64,000 nucleotides of DNA from Palaemon carinicauda (taxonomy: Eukaryota; Arthropoda; Malacostraca; Decapoda; Palaemonidae): positions 14,791,734 through 14,855,733 of the forward strand of contig NC_090736.1 in the NCBI RefSeq assembly GCF_036898095.1, read 5' to 3'. A program made the position numbers and the translations under genes. Below the pieces are notes generated by a model. That model ran no database searches. It saw nothing but the letters and a program-made list of their open reading frames with translations, and was not told where the DNA came from. Every line of letters starts with the position of its first letter. The stretch's first letter is position 1. Below, one piece after another: positions 55,010-64,000 of this stretch.

Positions 55010-58000
55010 TCCACCCACGTAATTTTCACACCTGGAAAATTGCATCCTCAGAATTTTCATCCATGGAAAATTCCACCCACGTAATTTCCACTCCTGGAAA
55101 ATTTCACCCACAGAATTTTCACCCATGGGAAATTCCACCTATGGGAAATTCCACCCACGGAATTTCCACTTATGGTGAATTCCTCCCACAGAATTTCACC
55201 CATGGAAAATTCCATCCTTGGAATTTTATCCCATGGAAAATTCCATCCTTGGAATTTTAAGCCATGGAAAATTCCATCTTGGAATTTTAAGCCATGGAAA
55301 ATTCCATCTTGGAATTTTAAGCCATGGAAAATTCCATCTTTGGAATTTTAATCCATGGAAAATTCCATCTTTAGAATTTTAATCCATGGAAAATTCCATC
55401 CTTGGAATTTTAAGCCATGGAAAATTCCATCCTTGGAATTTTAAGCCATGGAAAATTCCATCCTCGGAATTTTAAGCCATGGAAAATTCCACCCTCGGAA
55501 TTTTAAGCCATGGAAAATTCCACCCTCGGAATTTTAAGCCATGGAAAATTCCACCCTCGGAATTTTAAGCCATGGAAAATTCCACCCTCGGAATATTAAG
55601 CCATGGAAAATAACATCCTCGGAATTTTAAGCCATGGAAAATTCCATCCTCGGAATTTTAAGCCATGGAAAATTCCATCCTCGGAATTTTAAGCCATGGA
55701 AAATTCCATCCTCGGAATTTTAAGCCATGGAAAATTCCATTCTTGAAATTTTAAGCCATGGAAAATTCCATTCTTGAAATTTTAAGCCATGGAAAATTCC
55801 ATTCTTGAAATTTTAAGCCATGGAAAATTCTATCCTCGGAATTTTAAGCCATGGAAAATTCCATCTTCGGAATTTTAAGCCATGGAAAATTCCATCTTTG
55901 GAATTTTAAGCCATGGAAAATTCCATCTTTGGAATTTTAAGCCATGGAAAATTCCATCTTTGGAATTTTAAGCCATGGAAAATTCCATCCTCAGAATTTT
56001 AAGCCATTGAAAATTCCATCCTCAGAATTTTAAGCCATGGAAAATCCCATCCCCAGAATTTTAAGCCATGGAAAATTCCATCCTCGGAATTTTGAGCCAT
56101 GGAAAATTCCATCCTCGGAATTTTAAGCCATGGAAAATTGCATCCTCAGAATTTTCACCCATGTAAAATTCCACCCACGTAATTTTCACTCCTGGAAAAT
56201 TGCACCCACGAAATTTTCATTTGTGGAAAATTCCATCCTCAGAATTTTAAGCCATGGAAAATTCCATCCTCGGAATTTTAAGCCATGGAAAATTCCATCC
56301 TCGGAATTTTAAGCCATGGAAAATTCCATCCTCGGAATTTTAAGCCATGGAAAATTGAATCCTTGGAATTTTCACCCTTGGGAAATTCCACCCATGGGAA
56401 ATTCCACCCACGGATTTTTCACCTATGGTAAATTCCTACAACAGAATTTCACCCATGGAAAATTCCATCCATGGAATTTTATCCCATGGAAAATTCCATC
56501 CTTGGAATTTTAAGCCATGGCAAATTCCATCCTCGGAATTTTGAGCCATGGAAAATTCCATCCTCAAAATTTTAAGCCAAGGAAAATTGCATTCTAAGAA
56601 TTTTAACCCATGGAAAATTCCACCCACGTAATTTTCACTCCTGGAAAATTGCACCCACAAAATTTTCACCTATAGGAAATTCCACCCATGGGAAATTCCA
56701 CCCACGGAATTTTCACTTGTGGTAAATTCCTCCCACAGAATTTCACCCATGGAAAATTCCATCCTTGGAATTTTATGCCATGGAAAATTCCATCCTTGGA
56801 ATTTTATGCCATGGAAAATTCCATCCTCGGAATTTTAAGCCATGGAAAATTCCATCCTCGGAATTTTAAGCCATGGAAAATTCCATCTTCGGAATTTTAA
56901 GCCATGGAAAATTCCATCTTCGGAATTTTAAGCCATGGAAAATTCCATCTTCGGAATTTTAAGCCATGGAAAATTCCATCCTCGGGATTTTATCCCATGG
57001 AAAATTCCATCCTTGGAATTTTAACCCATGAAAATTCCATCCTCGGAATTTTAAGCCATGAAAAATTCCATCATCGGAATTTTAAGCCATGGAAAATTCC
57101 ATCCTCGGAATTTTATCCCATGGAAAATTCCATCCTTGGAATTTTAACCCATGAAAATTCCACCCACGTAATTTTCACACCTGGAAAATTGCATCCTCAG
57201 AATTTTCATCCATGGAAAATTCCACCCACGTAATTTCCACTACTGGAAAATTTCACCCACAGAATTTTCACCCATGGGAAATTCCACCTATGGGAAATTC
57301 CACCCACGGAATTTTCAGTTATGGTAAATTCCTCCCACAGAATTTCACCCATGGAAAATTCCATCCTTGGAATTTTATCCCATGGAAAATTCCATCCTTG
57401 GAATTTTAAGCCATGGAAAATTCCATCTTGGAATTTTAAGCCATGGAAAATTCCATCCTTGGAATTTTAAGCCATGGAAAATTCCATCTTTGGAATTTTA
57501 ATCCATGGAAAATTCCATCCTTGGAATTTTAAGCCATGGAAAATTCCATCCTTGGAATTTTAAGCCATGGAAAATTCCATCCTCAGAATTTTAAGCCATG
57601 GAAAATTCCACCCTCGGAATTTTAAGCCATGGAAAATTCCACCCTCGGAATTTTAAGCCATGGAAAATTCCACCCTTGAAATATTAAGCCATGGAAAATT
57701 CCATCCTCGGAATTTTAAGCCATGGAAAATTCCTTCCTCGGAATTTTAAGCCATGGAAAATTCCATCCTCGGAATTTTAAGCCATGGAAAATTCCATCCT
57801 CGGAATTTTAAGCCATGGAAAATTCCATCCTCTGAATTTTAAGCCATGGAAAATTCCATCCTCTGAATTTTAAGCCATGGAAAATTCCATTCTTGAAATT
57901 TTAAGCCATGGAAAATTCCATTCTTGAAATTTTAAACCATGGAAAATTCCATTCTTGAAATTTTAAGCCATGGAAAATTCCATCCTCGGAATTTTAAGCC

Positions 58001-59340
58001 ATGGAAAATTCCATCTTCGGAATTTTAAGCCATGGAAAATTCCATCTTTGGAATTTTAAGCCATGGAAAATTCCATCCTCAGAATTTTAAGCCATTGAGA
58101 ATTCCATCCTTAGAATTTTAAGCCATGGAAAATTCCATCCCCAGAATTTTAAGCCATGGAAAATTCCATCCCCAGAATTTTAAGCCATGGAAAATTCCAT
58201 CCTCGGAATTTTGAGCCATGGAAAATTACATCCTCGTAATTTTAAGCCATGGAAAATTGCATCCTCAGAATTTTCACCCATGTAAAATTCCACCCACATA
58301 ATTTTCACTCCTGGAAAATTGCACCCACGAAATTTTCATTGGTGGAAAATTCCATCCTCAGAATTTTAAGCCATGGAAAATTCCATCCTCGGAATTTTAA
58401 GCCATGGAAAATTCCATCCTCGGAATTTTAAGCCATGGAAAATTCCATCCTCGGAATTTTAAGCCATGGAAAATTCCATCCTCGGAATTTTAAGCCATGG
58501 AAAATTCCATCCTCGGAATTTTAAGCCATGGAAAATTGAATCCTTGGAATTTTCACCCTTGGGAAATTCCACCCATGGGAAATTCCACCCACGGATTTTT
58601 CACCTATGGTAAATTCCTACAACAGAATTTCACCCATGGAAAATTCCATCCTTGGAATTTTAAGCCATGGCAAATTCCATCTTCGGAATTTTGAGCCATG
58701 GAAAATTCCATCCTCAAAATTTTAAGCCAAGGAAAATTCCATCCTCAAAATTTTAAGCCAAGGAAAATTGCATTCTAAGAATTTTAACCCATGGAAAATT
58801 CCACCCACGTAATTTTCACTCCTGGAAAATTGCACCCACAAAATTTTCACCTATAGGAAATTCCACCCATGGGAAATTCCACCCACGGAATTTTCACTTG
58901 TGGTAAATTCCTCCCACAGAATTTCACCCATGGAAAATTCCATCCTTGGAATTTTATGCCATGGAAAATTCCATCCTTGGAATTTTATGCCATGGAAAAT
59001 TCCATCCTCGGAATTTTAAGCCATGGAAAATTCCATCCTCGGAATTTTAAGCCATGGAAAATTCCATCCTCGGAATTTTAAGCCATGGAAAATTCCATCC
59101 TCGGAATTTTAAGCCATGGAAAATTCCATCCTCGTAATTTTAAGCCATGGAAAATTCCATCCTCGGAATTTTAAGCCATGGAAAATTCCATCCTCGGAAT
59201 TTGAAGCCATGGAAAATTCCATCCTCGGAATTTGAAGCCATGGAAAATTCCATCCTCGGAATTTTAAGCCATGGAAGATTCTATCCTCGGAATTTTAAGC
59301 CATGGAAAATTCCATCCTCGGAATTTTAAGCCATGGAAAA
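55010..59340. repeat. 2.15-2.18-kb tandem duplication
   Basis: CACACCTGGAAAATTGC lies near 55026 and 57176; markers at 55180 and 57329 are 2149 bp apart, and markers at 56727 and 58908 are 2181 bp apart. The rare CTACAACAGAATTTC form occurs near 56435 and 58615, and the GCATTCTAAGAATTTT unit near 56588 and 58768. Order and rare variants are shared, so this is a two-copy tandem block adjoining the TTAA element. Confidence 0.85.
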
Positions 59341-59726
59341 TTCCATCCTCGGAATTTTAAGCCATGGAAAATTCCATCCTCGGAATTTTAAGCAATGGAA
59401 AATTCCATCCTCGGAATTTTAAGCCATGGAAAATTCCATCCTCGGAATTTTAAGCCATGGAAAATTCCATCCTCGGAATTTTAAGCAATGGAAAATTCCA
59501 TCCTTGGAATTTTAAGCCATGGAAAATTCCATCCTTGGAATTTTAAGCCATGGAAAATTCCATCCTTGGAATTTTAAGCCTTGGAAAATTCCATCCTCGG
59601 AATTTTCACCCATGTAAAATTCCCCCACGTAATTTTCACTCCTGGAAAATTGCACCCACAGAATTTTCACCTATGGTAAATTCCTCCCACAGAATTTCTA
59701 CCATGGAAAATTCCATCCTTGGAATT

Positions 59727-59730
59727 TTAA
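59727..59730. other. Left target-site copy TTAA
   Basis: TTAA at the end of a family B/A-type unit, immediately before the element end CCCTGG. Family B units carry this tetranucleotide in their AATTTTAAG tail. Confidence 0.75.
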
Positions 59731-59745
59731 CCCTGGATAGGTACG
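59731..59745 (+). repeat. Left terminal inverted repeat
   Basis: CCCTGGATAGGTACG matches the reverse complement of the right end at 14 of 15 positions. Confidence 0.85.
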
Positions 59746-59763
59746 CTCCTCGGACACCCCTTT

Positions 59764-59796
59764 AAGGGTATACTCGGACGCGAACGACCCCGACGC
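59764..59796 (+). repeat. Subterminal GC-rich motif, left copy
   Basis: A 33-bp motif begins AAGGGTATACTCGG and ends CGACCCCGACGC. A copy in the same orientation lies at 62696-62728, with 29 of 33 positions identical. The core CGACCCCGA followed by a C/A tract also appears inverted at 62865-62887. The CpG-rich core stands out against an A+T-rich interior and may be a transposase-binding subterminal repeat. Confidence 0.75.
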
Positions 59797-59805
59797 CAAA
59801 AAAAA

Positions 59806-60689
59806 TTCTTGAAAAATCAGTTTTTGCAGTAACCTCTTTTTTTCTTTTGCCAAAAAAACTTCAATGAATGCTTAAAACAACTGTAAAGATAAATACTACT
59901 CATCTGCAGAAAAACTATTTATTATAAATATTTTAAAAGATTAAGTAGAAAAAAAAGACCTGACATAAAAATTCATAAAAAAAAAGTTTATACATATATA
60001 CACAAATCCTTTTAGGAATTGATTCTTGAATGTTTAGGACACATCTTGATGTATTTTGGATGAAGTCAGACCCATGGAGGTGAAGATCTGAAATGAGAAA
60101 AAAAGGGTAAATTTTTTTGGCCAAAAAAATTTGTCCAAATTTCATGAATTTTTTTGGGTACCCAAATGAAATAGGAAGTGGCTAATTTTTCTAGGGAATA
60201 AACATATGTTATCCTAAAATAGAAATATGTAAAAAAATCTTCATTATTTTGTAAATTACATTTATATCAGGGGCCATATCTAAAGGTAATTTTTTGAGTA
60301 CTTAGAAATTTCGTAAAAAAATACATATATTTAATATATAATATGATATTTATGCAGGTAAAAATATACCAAAATATCACAAATTCTATAGGGAACAAGA
60401 ATATATATAGATAGGGCAGCTTACGCTTCGGATATGTCCACAAAATGGCCGCCAACCACACTGACTCAGACTCCCTAATCTGCCACTTGAAATGTAGGAA
60501 GGGTATGTCAATTTCAAGGTGTTATTTACTAATCTAATTATTATTGGATATGCATAAAAATTGTATGGTGGGTTGCTGGATAATTGTCGATTATTTTACG
60601 ACTATAAAATTGAAATTCTGACCCAAAAAAAAATTTTTGAAGGGAAATAAAATCGAAAAAAAAACAAAAATGTGAAACAATATAATATT
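59806..60689. other. A+T-rich left arm of the TTAA element, no gene seen
   Basis: Mostly poly(A/T)-rich sequence with tracts such as AAAAAAAATTT. It contains one GC-richer patch near 60417-60490 (CAAAATGGCCGCC and neighbours). Frames at 59933-60145 and 60267-60461 on the minus strand are composed of Phe, Tyr, Ile and Leu and have no motif. I see no transposase remnant. Confidence 0.6.
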
Positions 60690-62693
60690 TTAGCTAAAAA
60701 AATTTGATGATATTCAATCAAAAAAGAAGTAAACAAAATTTTCCGACAAATAAACATCTAGAGGAATCATTACTCTGTGATAGTTCCTTAGTACGTAGTA
60801 ATTTTGAAAGAAATGGGAAAAAACGAAAAAATGGCAATCACCGGAAAATCGAACACATACCTATATATACGCCATATCTAGCTAAAAAAAAGATAGGCAT
60901 GGGTAGCCAGATCATCTAGAAACACTTTCCAACACTATAAAAATATAAGTTTTGCGACACTACTTGCCAATTCCTTACGGTAACATGACTAAGCAAAAAA
61001 ATGCAAAACAAATAAAAAGGGGCACTCGCGGAAAAATGGCTAACACTCTAATATACGGCATTTCAGAAAAAAAAAAAATTCAGCCACGTGCTAGGCAAAC
61101 CATCAAGGCCCATTTTCCGACAAATAAACATCTAAATGAATCATTACTCTGTGATAGTTCCTTAGTACGTAGTAATTTTGAAAGAAATGAGAAAAAATTA
61201 AAAAATGGCAATCACAGGAAAATCGAACACATACCTATATATACGCCATATCTGGCTAAAAAAAAAGATAGGCATGGGTAGCCAGATCATCTAGAAACAC
61301 TTTCCAACACTATAAAATTATAAGTTTTGCGACACTACTTGCCAATTCCTTACGGTAACATGACTAAGCAAAAAAATGCAAAACAAATAAAAAGGGGCAC
61401 TAGCGGAAAAATGGCCATTCTAATATACGGCATTTCAGAAAAAAAAAATTTCAGCCACGTGCTAGGCAAACCATCAAGGCACATTTTCCGACAAATAAAT
61501 ATATAAATGAATCATTACTCTGTGATAGTTCCTTAGTACGTAGTAATTTTGAAAGAAATGGGAAAAAACGAAAAAATGGCAATCACAGGAAAATCGAACA
61601 CATACTTATATATACGCCATATCTGGCTAAAAAAAAAATAGGCATGGGTAGCCAGATCATCTAGAAACACTTTCCAACACTATAAAAATATAAGTTTTGC
61701 GACACTACTTGCCAATTCCTTACGGTAACATGACTAAGCAAAAAAATGCAAAACAAATAAAAAGGGGCACTCGCGGAAAAATGCCCAACATTCTAATATA
61801 CGGCATCTCAGATAAAAAAAAAGACATGCACGTGTTAGCCCAACCATCAAGGCACACTTTCTAACGCATAAACATGAAAAAAAATCAATAATATACGGCA
61901 ATTCCTTACTACGTAGTAAATTTTTACAAATATTGAAAAAAAAACAGAAATTGGCAACCGCAGTTAAATACCCAATATACCAATAACTACGTCGTATCTG
62001 ACAAAAACAAAGTCACGCATGGGTAGCCAGATCATCTAGACACACTTTCCAACACTAAAAAAGCAAAAGTTTTACGACACTATTTGGCAATATCTTACGG
62101 AAAAATGACTTGGCAAAAAAATGAAAAAAAATGAAAAAGGGGCACTCGCGGTAAAATGCCCAACATTCTAATATACGGCATCTCAGATAAAAAAAAAGAC
62201 ATGCACGTGTTAGCCCAACCATCAAGGCACACTTTCTAACACATAAACATAAAAAAAAAATGAATAATATACGGCAATTCCTTACTACGTAAAAATTTTT
62301 ACAAATATTGAAAAAAAACAGAAATTGGCAACCGCAGTTAAATACCCAATATACCAATAACTACGTCGTATATGACAAAAACAAAGTCACGCATGGGTAG
62401 CCAGATCATCTAGACACACTTTCCAACACTAAACAAGCAAAAGTTTTACGACACTATTTGGCAATATCTTACGGAAAAATGACTTGGCAAAAAAATGAAA
62501 AAAAATGAAAAAGAGGCACTCGCGGTAAAATGGTCCTCGTGGTGATGAACGACATTTTAACTAAAAAAAAATCATGCACATGGTAGCCAAACAATCCACC
62601 AAGACTTTCCACAACTGATAACCTATACAAGTTGCACCTTTCTACGACAATTTCATAATACGTAATAACTTTGATAATTATGCAAATTACCTT
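60690..62693. repeat. Internal 373-bp tandem repeat, about 5.4 copies
   Basis: Unit starts, taken at TTCCGACAAATAAAC or its equivalent TTCTAACGCATAAAC, are at about 60741, 61115, 61486, 61859, 62234 and 62607 (steps 374, 371, 373, 375 and 373). Units 1-3 form one subtype and units 4-5 another; 4 and 5 are nearly identical. Each unit looks like a dimer of two diverged halves of about 186 bp: both halves contain an ACTTTCC/TTTTCC start, a TTCCTTA-type core (TTCCTTACGGTAAC versus TTCCTTAGTACGTAG), a TATACGGCAT/TATACGCCAT box and a poly(A) end. Frames at 60704-60919 and 60952-61281 translate the same half-unit and are not conserved in the next unit. Confidence 0.9.
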
Positions 62694-62695
62694 AG

Positions 62696-62728
62696 AAGGG
62701 TAAACTCGGTCGCGCTCGACCCCGACGC
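62696..62728 (+). repeat. Subterminal GC-rich motif, right internal copy
   Basis: Same-orientation copy of the left subterminal motif (AAGGGTAAACTCGG to CGACCCCGACGC). A direct rather than inverted copy here is unusual for a symmetrical transposon end and could reflect a nested or composite structure. Confidence 0.75.
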
Positions 62729-62864
62729 GTCTCAGAAATCGGGGAAGGAGTACAGCTACAGCAATGCACATCTGGACACTACTAGAGCGTGTAGGGGAGA
62801 CACCTCCTGCAGGTCGATCACCCACAAATTCAGTCACGGGGGTGAGTCACGTAAGAAAAACCTC
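62729..62864. other. GC-balanced right arm of the TTAA element
   Basis: About 136 bp of mixed composition between the internal repeat and the right end, including CACCTCCTGCAGG and GTCACGGGGGTGAGTCAC. It has no coding motif. The minus-strand frame at 62469-62837 crosses it and the tandem repeat, and resembles no family I know. Confidence 0.5.
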
Positions 62865-62887
62865 TTTTTTTTTGACGCTCGGGGTCG
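62865..62887 (-). repeat. Subterminal GC-rich motif, inverted copy at the right end
   Basis: Read on the minus strand, CGACCCCGAGCGTC followed by nine A mirrors the left-end CGACCCCGACGCC followed by eight A. This extends the end symmetry inward beyond the 15-bp terminal repeats. Confidence 0.7.
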
Positions 62888-62899
62888 CGTACGACCCAC

Positions 62900-62914
62900 C
62901 GTACCTATCCAGAG
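62900..62914 (-). repeat. Right terminal inverted repeat
   Basis: CGTACCTATCCAGAG is the inverse of the left end with one mismatch (CTC for CCC at the outermost bases). Confidence 0.85.
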
Positions 62915-62918
62915 TTGA
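62915..62918. other. Right target-site copy TTGA
   Basis: Reads TTGA instead of TTAA. TTTTGAGCC units are common among the neighbouring satellite copies (for example 63071 and 63102), so the change may be a substitution after insertion or conversion by neighbours. Confidence 0.65.
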
Positions 62919-64000
62919 GCCATGGAAAATTCCATCCTCGGAATTTTAAGCCATGGAGAATTCCATCCTCAGAATTTTAAGCCATGGAAAATTCCATCCT
63001 CGGAATTTTAAGCCATGGAAAATTCCATCCTCAGAATTTTAAGCCATGGAAAATTCCATCCTCGGAATTTTGAGCCATGGAAAATTCCATCCTCGGAATT
63101 TTGAGCCATGGAAAACTCCATCCTCGGAATTTTAAGCCATGGAAAATTCAATCCTCGGAATTTTAAACCATGGAAAATTCCATCCTCGGAATTTTAAGCC
63201 ATGGAAAATTCCATTCTTGGAATTTTAAGTCATGGAAAATTCCATCCTTGGAATTTTAAGTCATGGTAAATTCAATCCTCAGAATTTTAAGCCATGGAAA
63301 ATTGCATCTTCGGAATTTTCACCCATGGAAAATTCCACCCACGAAAATTTCATCGGTGGAAAATTCCACCCACGGAATTTTCATCTATGGTAAATTCCTC
63401 CCACAGAATTTCTACCATGGAAAATTCCATCCTTGGAATTTTAGGACATGGAAAATTCTATCCTCGGAATTTTAAGCCATGGAGAATTCCATCCTCAGAA
63501 TTTTAAGCCATGGAAAATTCCATCCTCGGAATTTTAAGCCATGGAAAATTCCATCCTCGGAATTTTGAGCCATGGAAAATTCCATCCTCGGAATTTTGAG
63601 CCATGGAAAATTCAATCCTCAGAATTTTAAGCCATGGAAAATTCCATCCTCAGAATTTTAAGCCATGGCAAATTCCATCCTCGGAATTTTGAGCCATGGA
63701 AAATTCCATCCTCGGAATTTTAAGCCATGGAAAATTGCATCCTTAGAATTTTCACCCATGTAAAATTCAACCCCCGTAATTTTCACTCCTGGAAAATTGC
63801 ACCCACGAAATTTTCATTGGTGGAAAATTCCATCCTCAGAATTTTTAGCCATGGAAAATTCCATCTTCGGAATTTTAAGCCATGGAAACTTCCATCCTCG
63901 GAATTTTAACCCATTGAAAATTCCATCCTAGGAATTTTAAGCCATGGAAAATATCATCCTCGGTATTTTAACCCATGGAAAATTCCATCCTTGGAATTTT
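62915..64000. repeat. 31-bp satellite array, right continuation
   Basis: About 35 diverged B-type units follow the element and run off the window. One A-like cassette with its marker lies at about 63395, and a CCCATGTAAAATTCAACCC / CACGAAATTTTCATTGGTGG block at about 63758-63825 resembles blocks near 45365, 56158 and 58277. The same satellite on both sides shows that the TTAA element inserted into a pre-existing array. Confidence 0.95.

Larger units (their letters stand above)
1320..59730. repeat. 31-bp satellite array, main block
   Basis: The basic unit is 31 bp. In the dominant form it reads CCATGG, arm AAAATTCC, spacer ATCCTC, arm GGAATTTT, tail AAG; the first two blocks share no bases (6+8+6+8+3 = 31). 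The first recognisable, decayed unit is near 1320 (AATTTTTACC then TAGAAAATTCC), and the array is continuous to the TTAA at 59727-59730. Length divided by 31 gives about 1,880 units. Nearly every unit carries the NcoI hexamer CCATGG. All open frames in this block follow the repeat period and read similar peptides on both strands because the arms are reverse complements. The unit has no similarity I recognise to known transposon ends. Confidence 0.97.
29000..59730. repeat. Diverged family B domain with dense cassettes
   Basis: Units depart more from consensus: CTTGAAATTTT, CTTCGG, TTTTGAGCC, TTTTATGCC and CATTGAAAATTCC forms are common, and runs of identical units become short, especially right of 38 kb. 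Cassette markers (TTCCTCCCACAGAATTT or close) lie at about 31768, 32151, 34063, 35075, 36147, 36989, 37742, 38432, 39189, 39824, 40567, 41977, 43122, 44478, 45701, 46352, 48202, 49658, 50434, 51077, 51743, 52192, 52889, 53679, 54422, 55180, 56727, 57329, 58908 and 59681. Weaker forms lie near 35413, 43866, 47166, 56435 and 58615. Typical spacing is 0.4-1.4 kb. Confidence 0.85.
59731..62914. mobile_element. TTAA-flanked, TIR-bearing non-autonomous element (piggyBac-like by structure)
   Basis: A 3184-bp insertion interrupts the satellite at a precise unit position. On the left the array reads GGAATT then TTAA (59727-59730); on the right it resumes with TTGA (62915-62918) then GCCATGG, so the host unit is intact except for a duplicated 4-bp target. 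The ends are CCCTGGATAGGTACG and its inverted partner CGTACCTATCCAGAG. TTAA target duplication and CCC-type ends are the signature of the piggyBac superfamily. No transposase is encoded: frames within it are short, lysine-rich or low-complexity, and shadow the internal repeats. Inside are subterminal GC-rich motifs, an A+T-rich left arm, a 373-bp tandem repeat, and a more GC-balanced right arm. The single TSD mismatch and one TIR mismatch fit ageing of the copy. The superfamily call is inference. Confidence 0.75.

Noticed and set aside
1320..59730. CRISPR-like array (31-bp period, short variable spacers)
   Set aside because: The spacers are the same few 6- and 9-bp sequences rather than unique 25-40 bp segments, there are no cas genes, and the setting is eukaryotic.
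59758..59768. CCCTTTAAGGG as an inner transposon end or second TTAA target
   Set aside because: It is not a perfect palindrome, and the matching motif on the right (AAGGGTAAACTCGG) is in direct rather than inverted orientation, so it does not define an inner element.
60704..61281. Two lysine-rich ORFs sharing a peptide (60704-60919 and 60952-61281)
   Set aside because: They translate the same half of the 373-bp repeat. The period is not kept in frame across units and later units do not preserve the frame.
62055..62837. Minus-strand ORFs of 100 and 122 codons in the TTAA element
   Set aside because: They are rich in Phe, Leu and Cys, overlap the tandem repeat and the right arm, and contain no DDD/DDE transposase motif or other domain I can identify.
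1320..64000. Telomeric repeat or centromere
   Set aside because: The 31-bp unit is not a TTAGG/TTAGGG-type telomere repeat. A centromeric role is possible for any large satellite, but nothing in the sequence supports it specifically.

Overview
The window is eukaryotic satellite DNA. About 62 of the 64 kb is an array of a 31-bp A+T-rich monomer, entered from a unique flank on the left (1-1319) and interrupted once on the right (59731-62914) by a TTAA-flanked, transposon-like element. The array runs off the right edge. I see no intact gene, rRNA, tRNA or CRISPR array. The only recognisable protein remnant is the C-terminal end of a jockey-type non-LTR retrotransposon ORF2 on the minus strand (862-1209), with a 3' UTR ending in a TGAT-type microsatellite tail. 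Its style (CDDCLVPLT, RHLL.ECP and GLL.DI motifs plus the tail) resembles retroelements I associate with arthropods, particularly decapod crustaceans. That assignment is from memory and is only weak evidence for the host.

Layout. 1-727: unique A+T-rich flank with no gene seen. 728-1319: 5'-truncated retrotransposon remnant. 1320-3817: satellite family A (spacer ACCCAC, tail CAC). 3818-4495: family C (spacer ATCAGC) with a 93-bp trimeric higher-order repeat. 4496-5040: ragged transition with many small indels. 5040-7030: family B (spacer ATCCTC, tail AAG). 7045-29000: very homogeneous family B, broken at intervals by short cassettes of diverged A-like monomers; several cassettes recur in a 1.6-kb higher-order pattern. 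29000-59730: more diverged B monomers with denser cassettes and larger nested duplications (about 1.4, 5.18 and 2.15-2.18 kb). 59731-62914: TTAA element with 15-bp terminal inverted repeats, subterminal GC-rich motifs and an internal 373-bp tandem repeat. 62915-64000: satellite again.

Main structural points. Each monomer holds two reverse-complementary 8-bp arms, AAAATTCC and GGAATTTT, separated alternately by 6 and 9 bp. Every arm can therefore pair with either neighbour, and the whole array is an unbroken chain of potential hairpins. Monomer variants concentrate at the single CpG, as expected from deamination. Because 31 is one more than a multiple of three, stop-free families give long but meaningless periodic reading frames. 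The many ORFs of 60-313 codons are explained by this and are not annotated as genes. Copy number is estimated only from length divided by 31 (roughly 1,900). Array length and internal order depend on the assembly being correct, which cannot be judged from the sequence alone.
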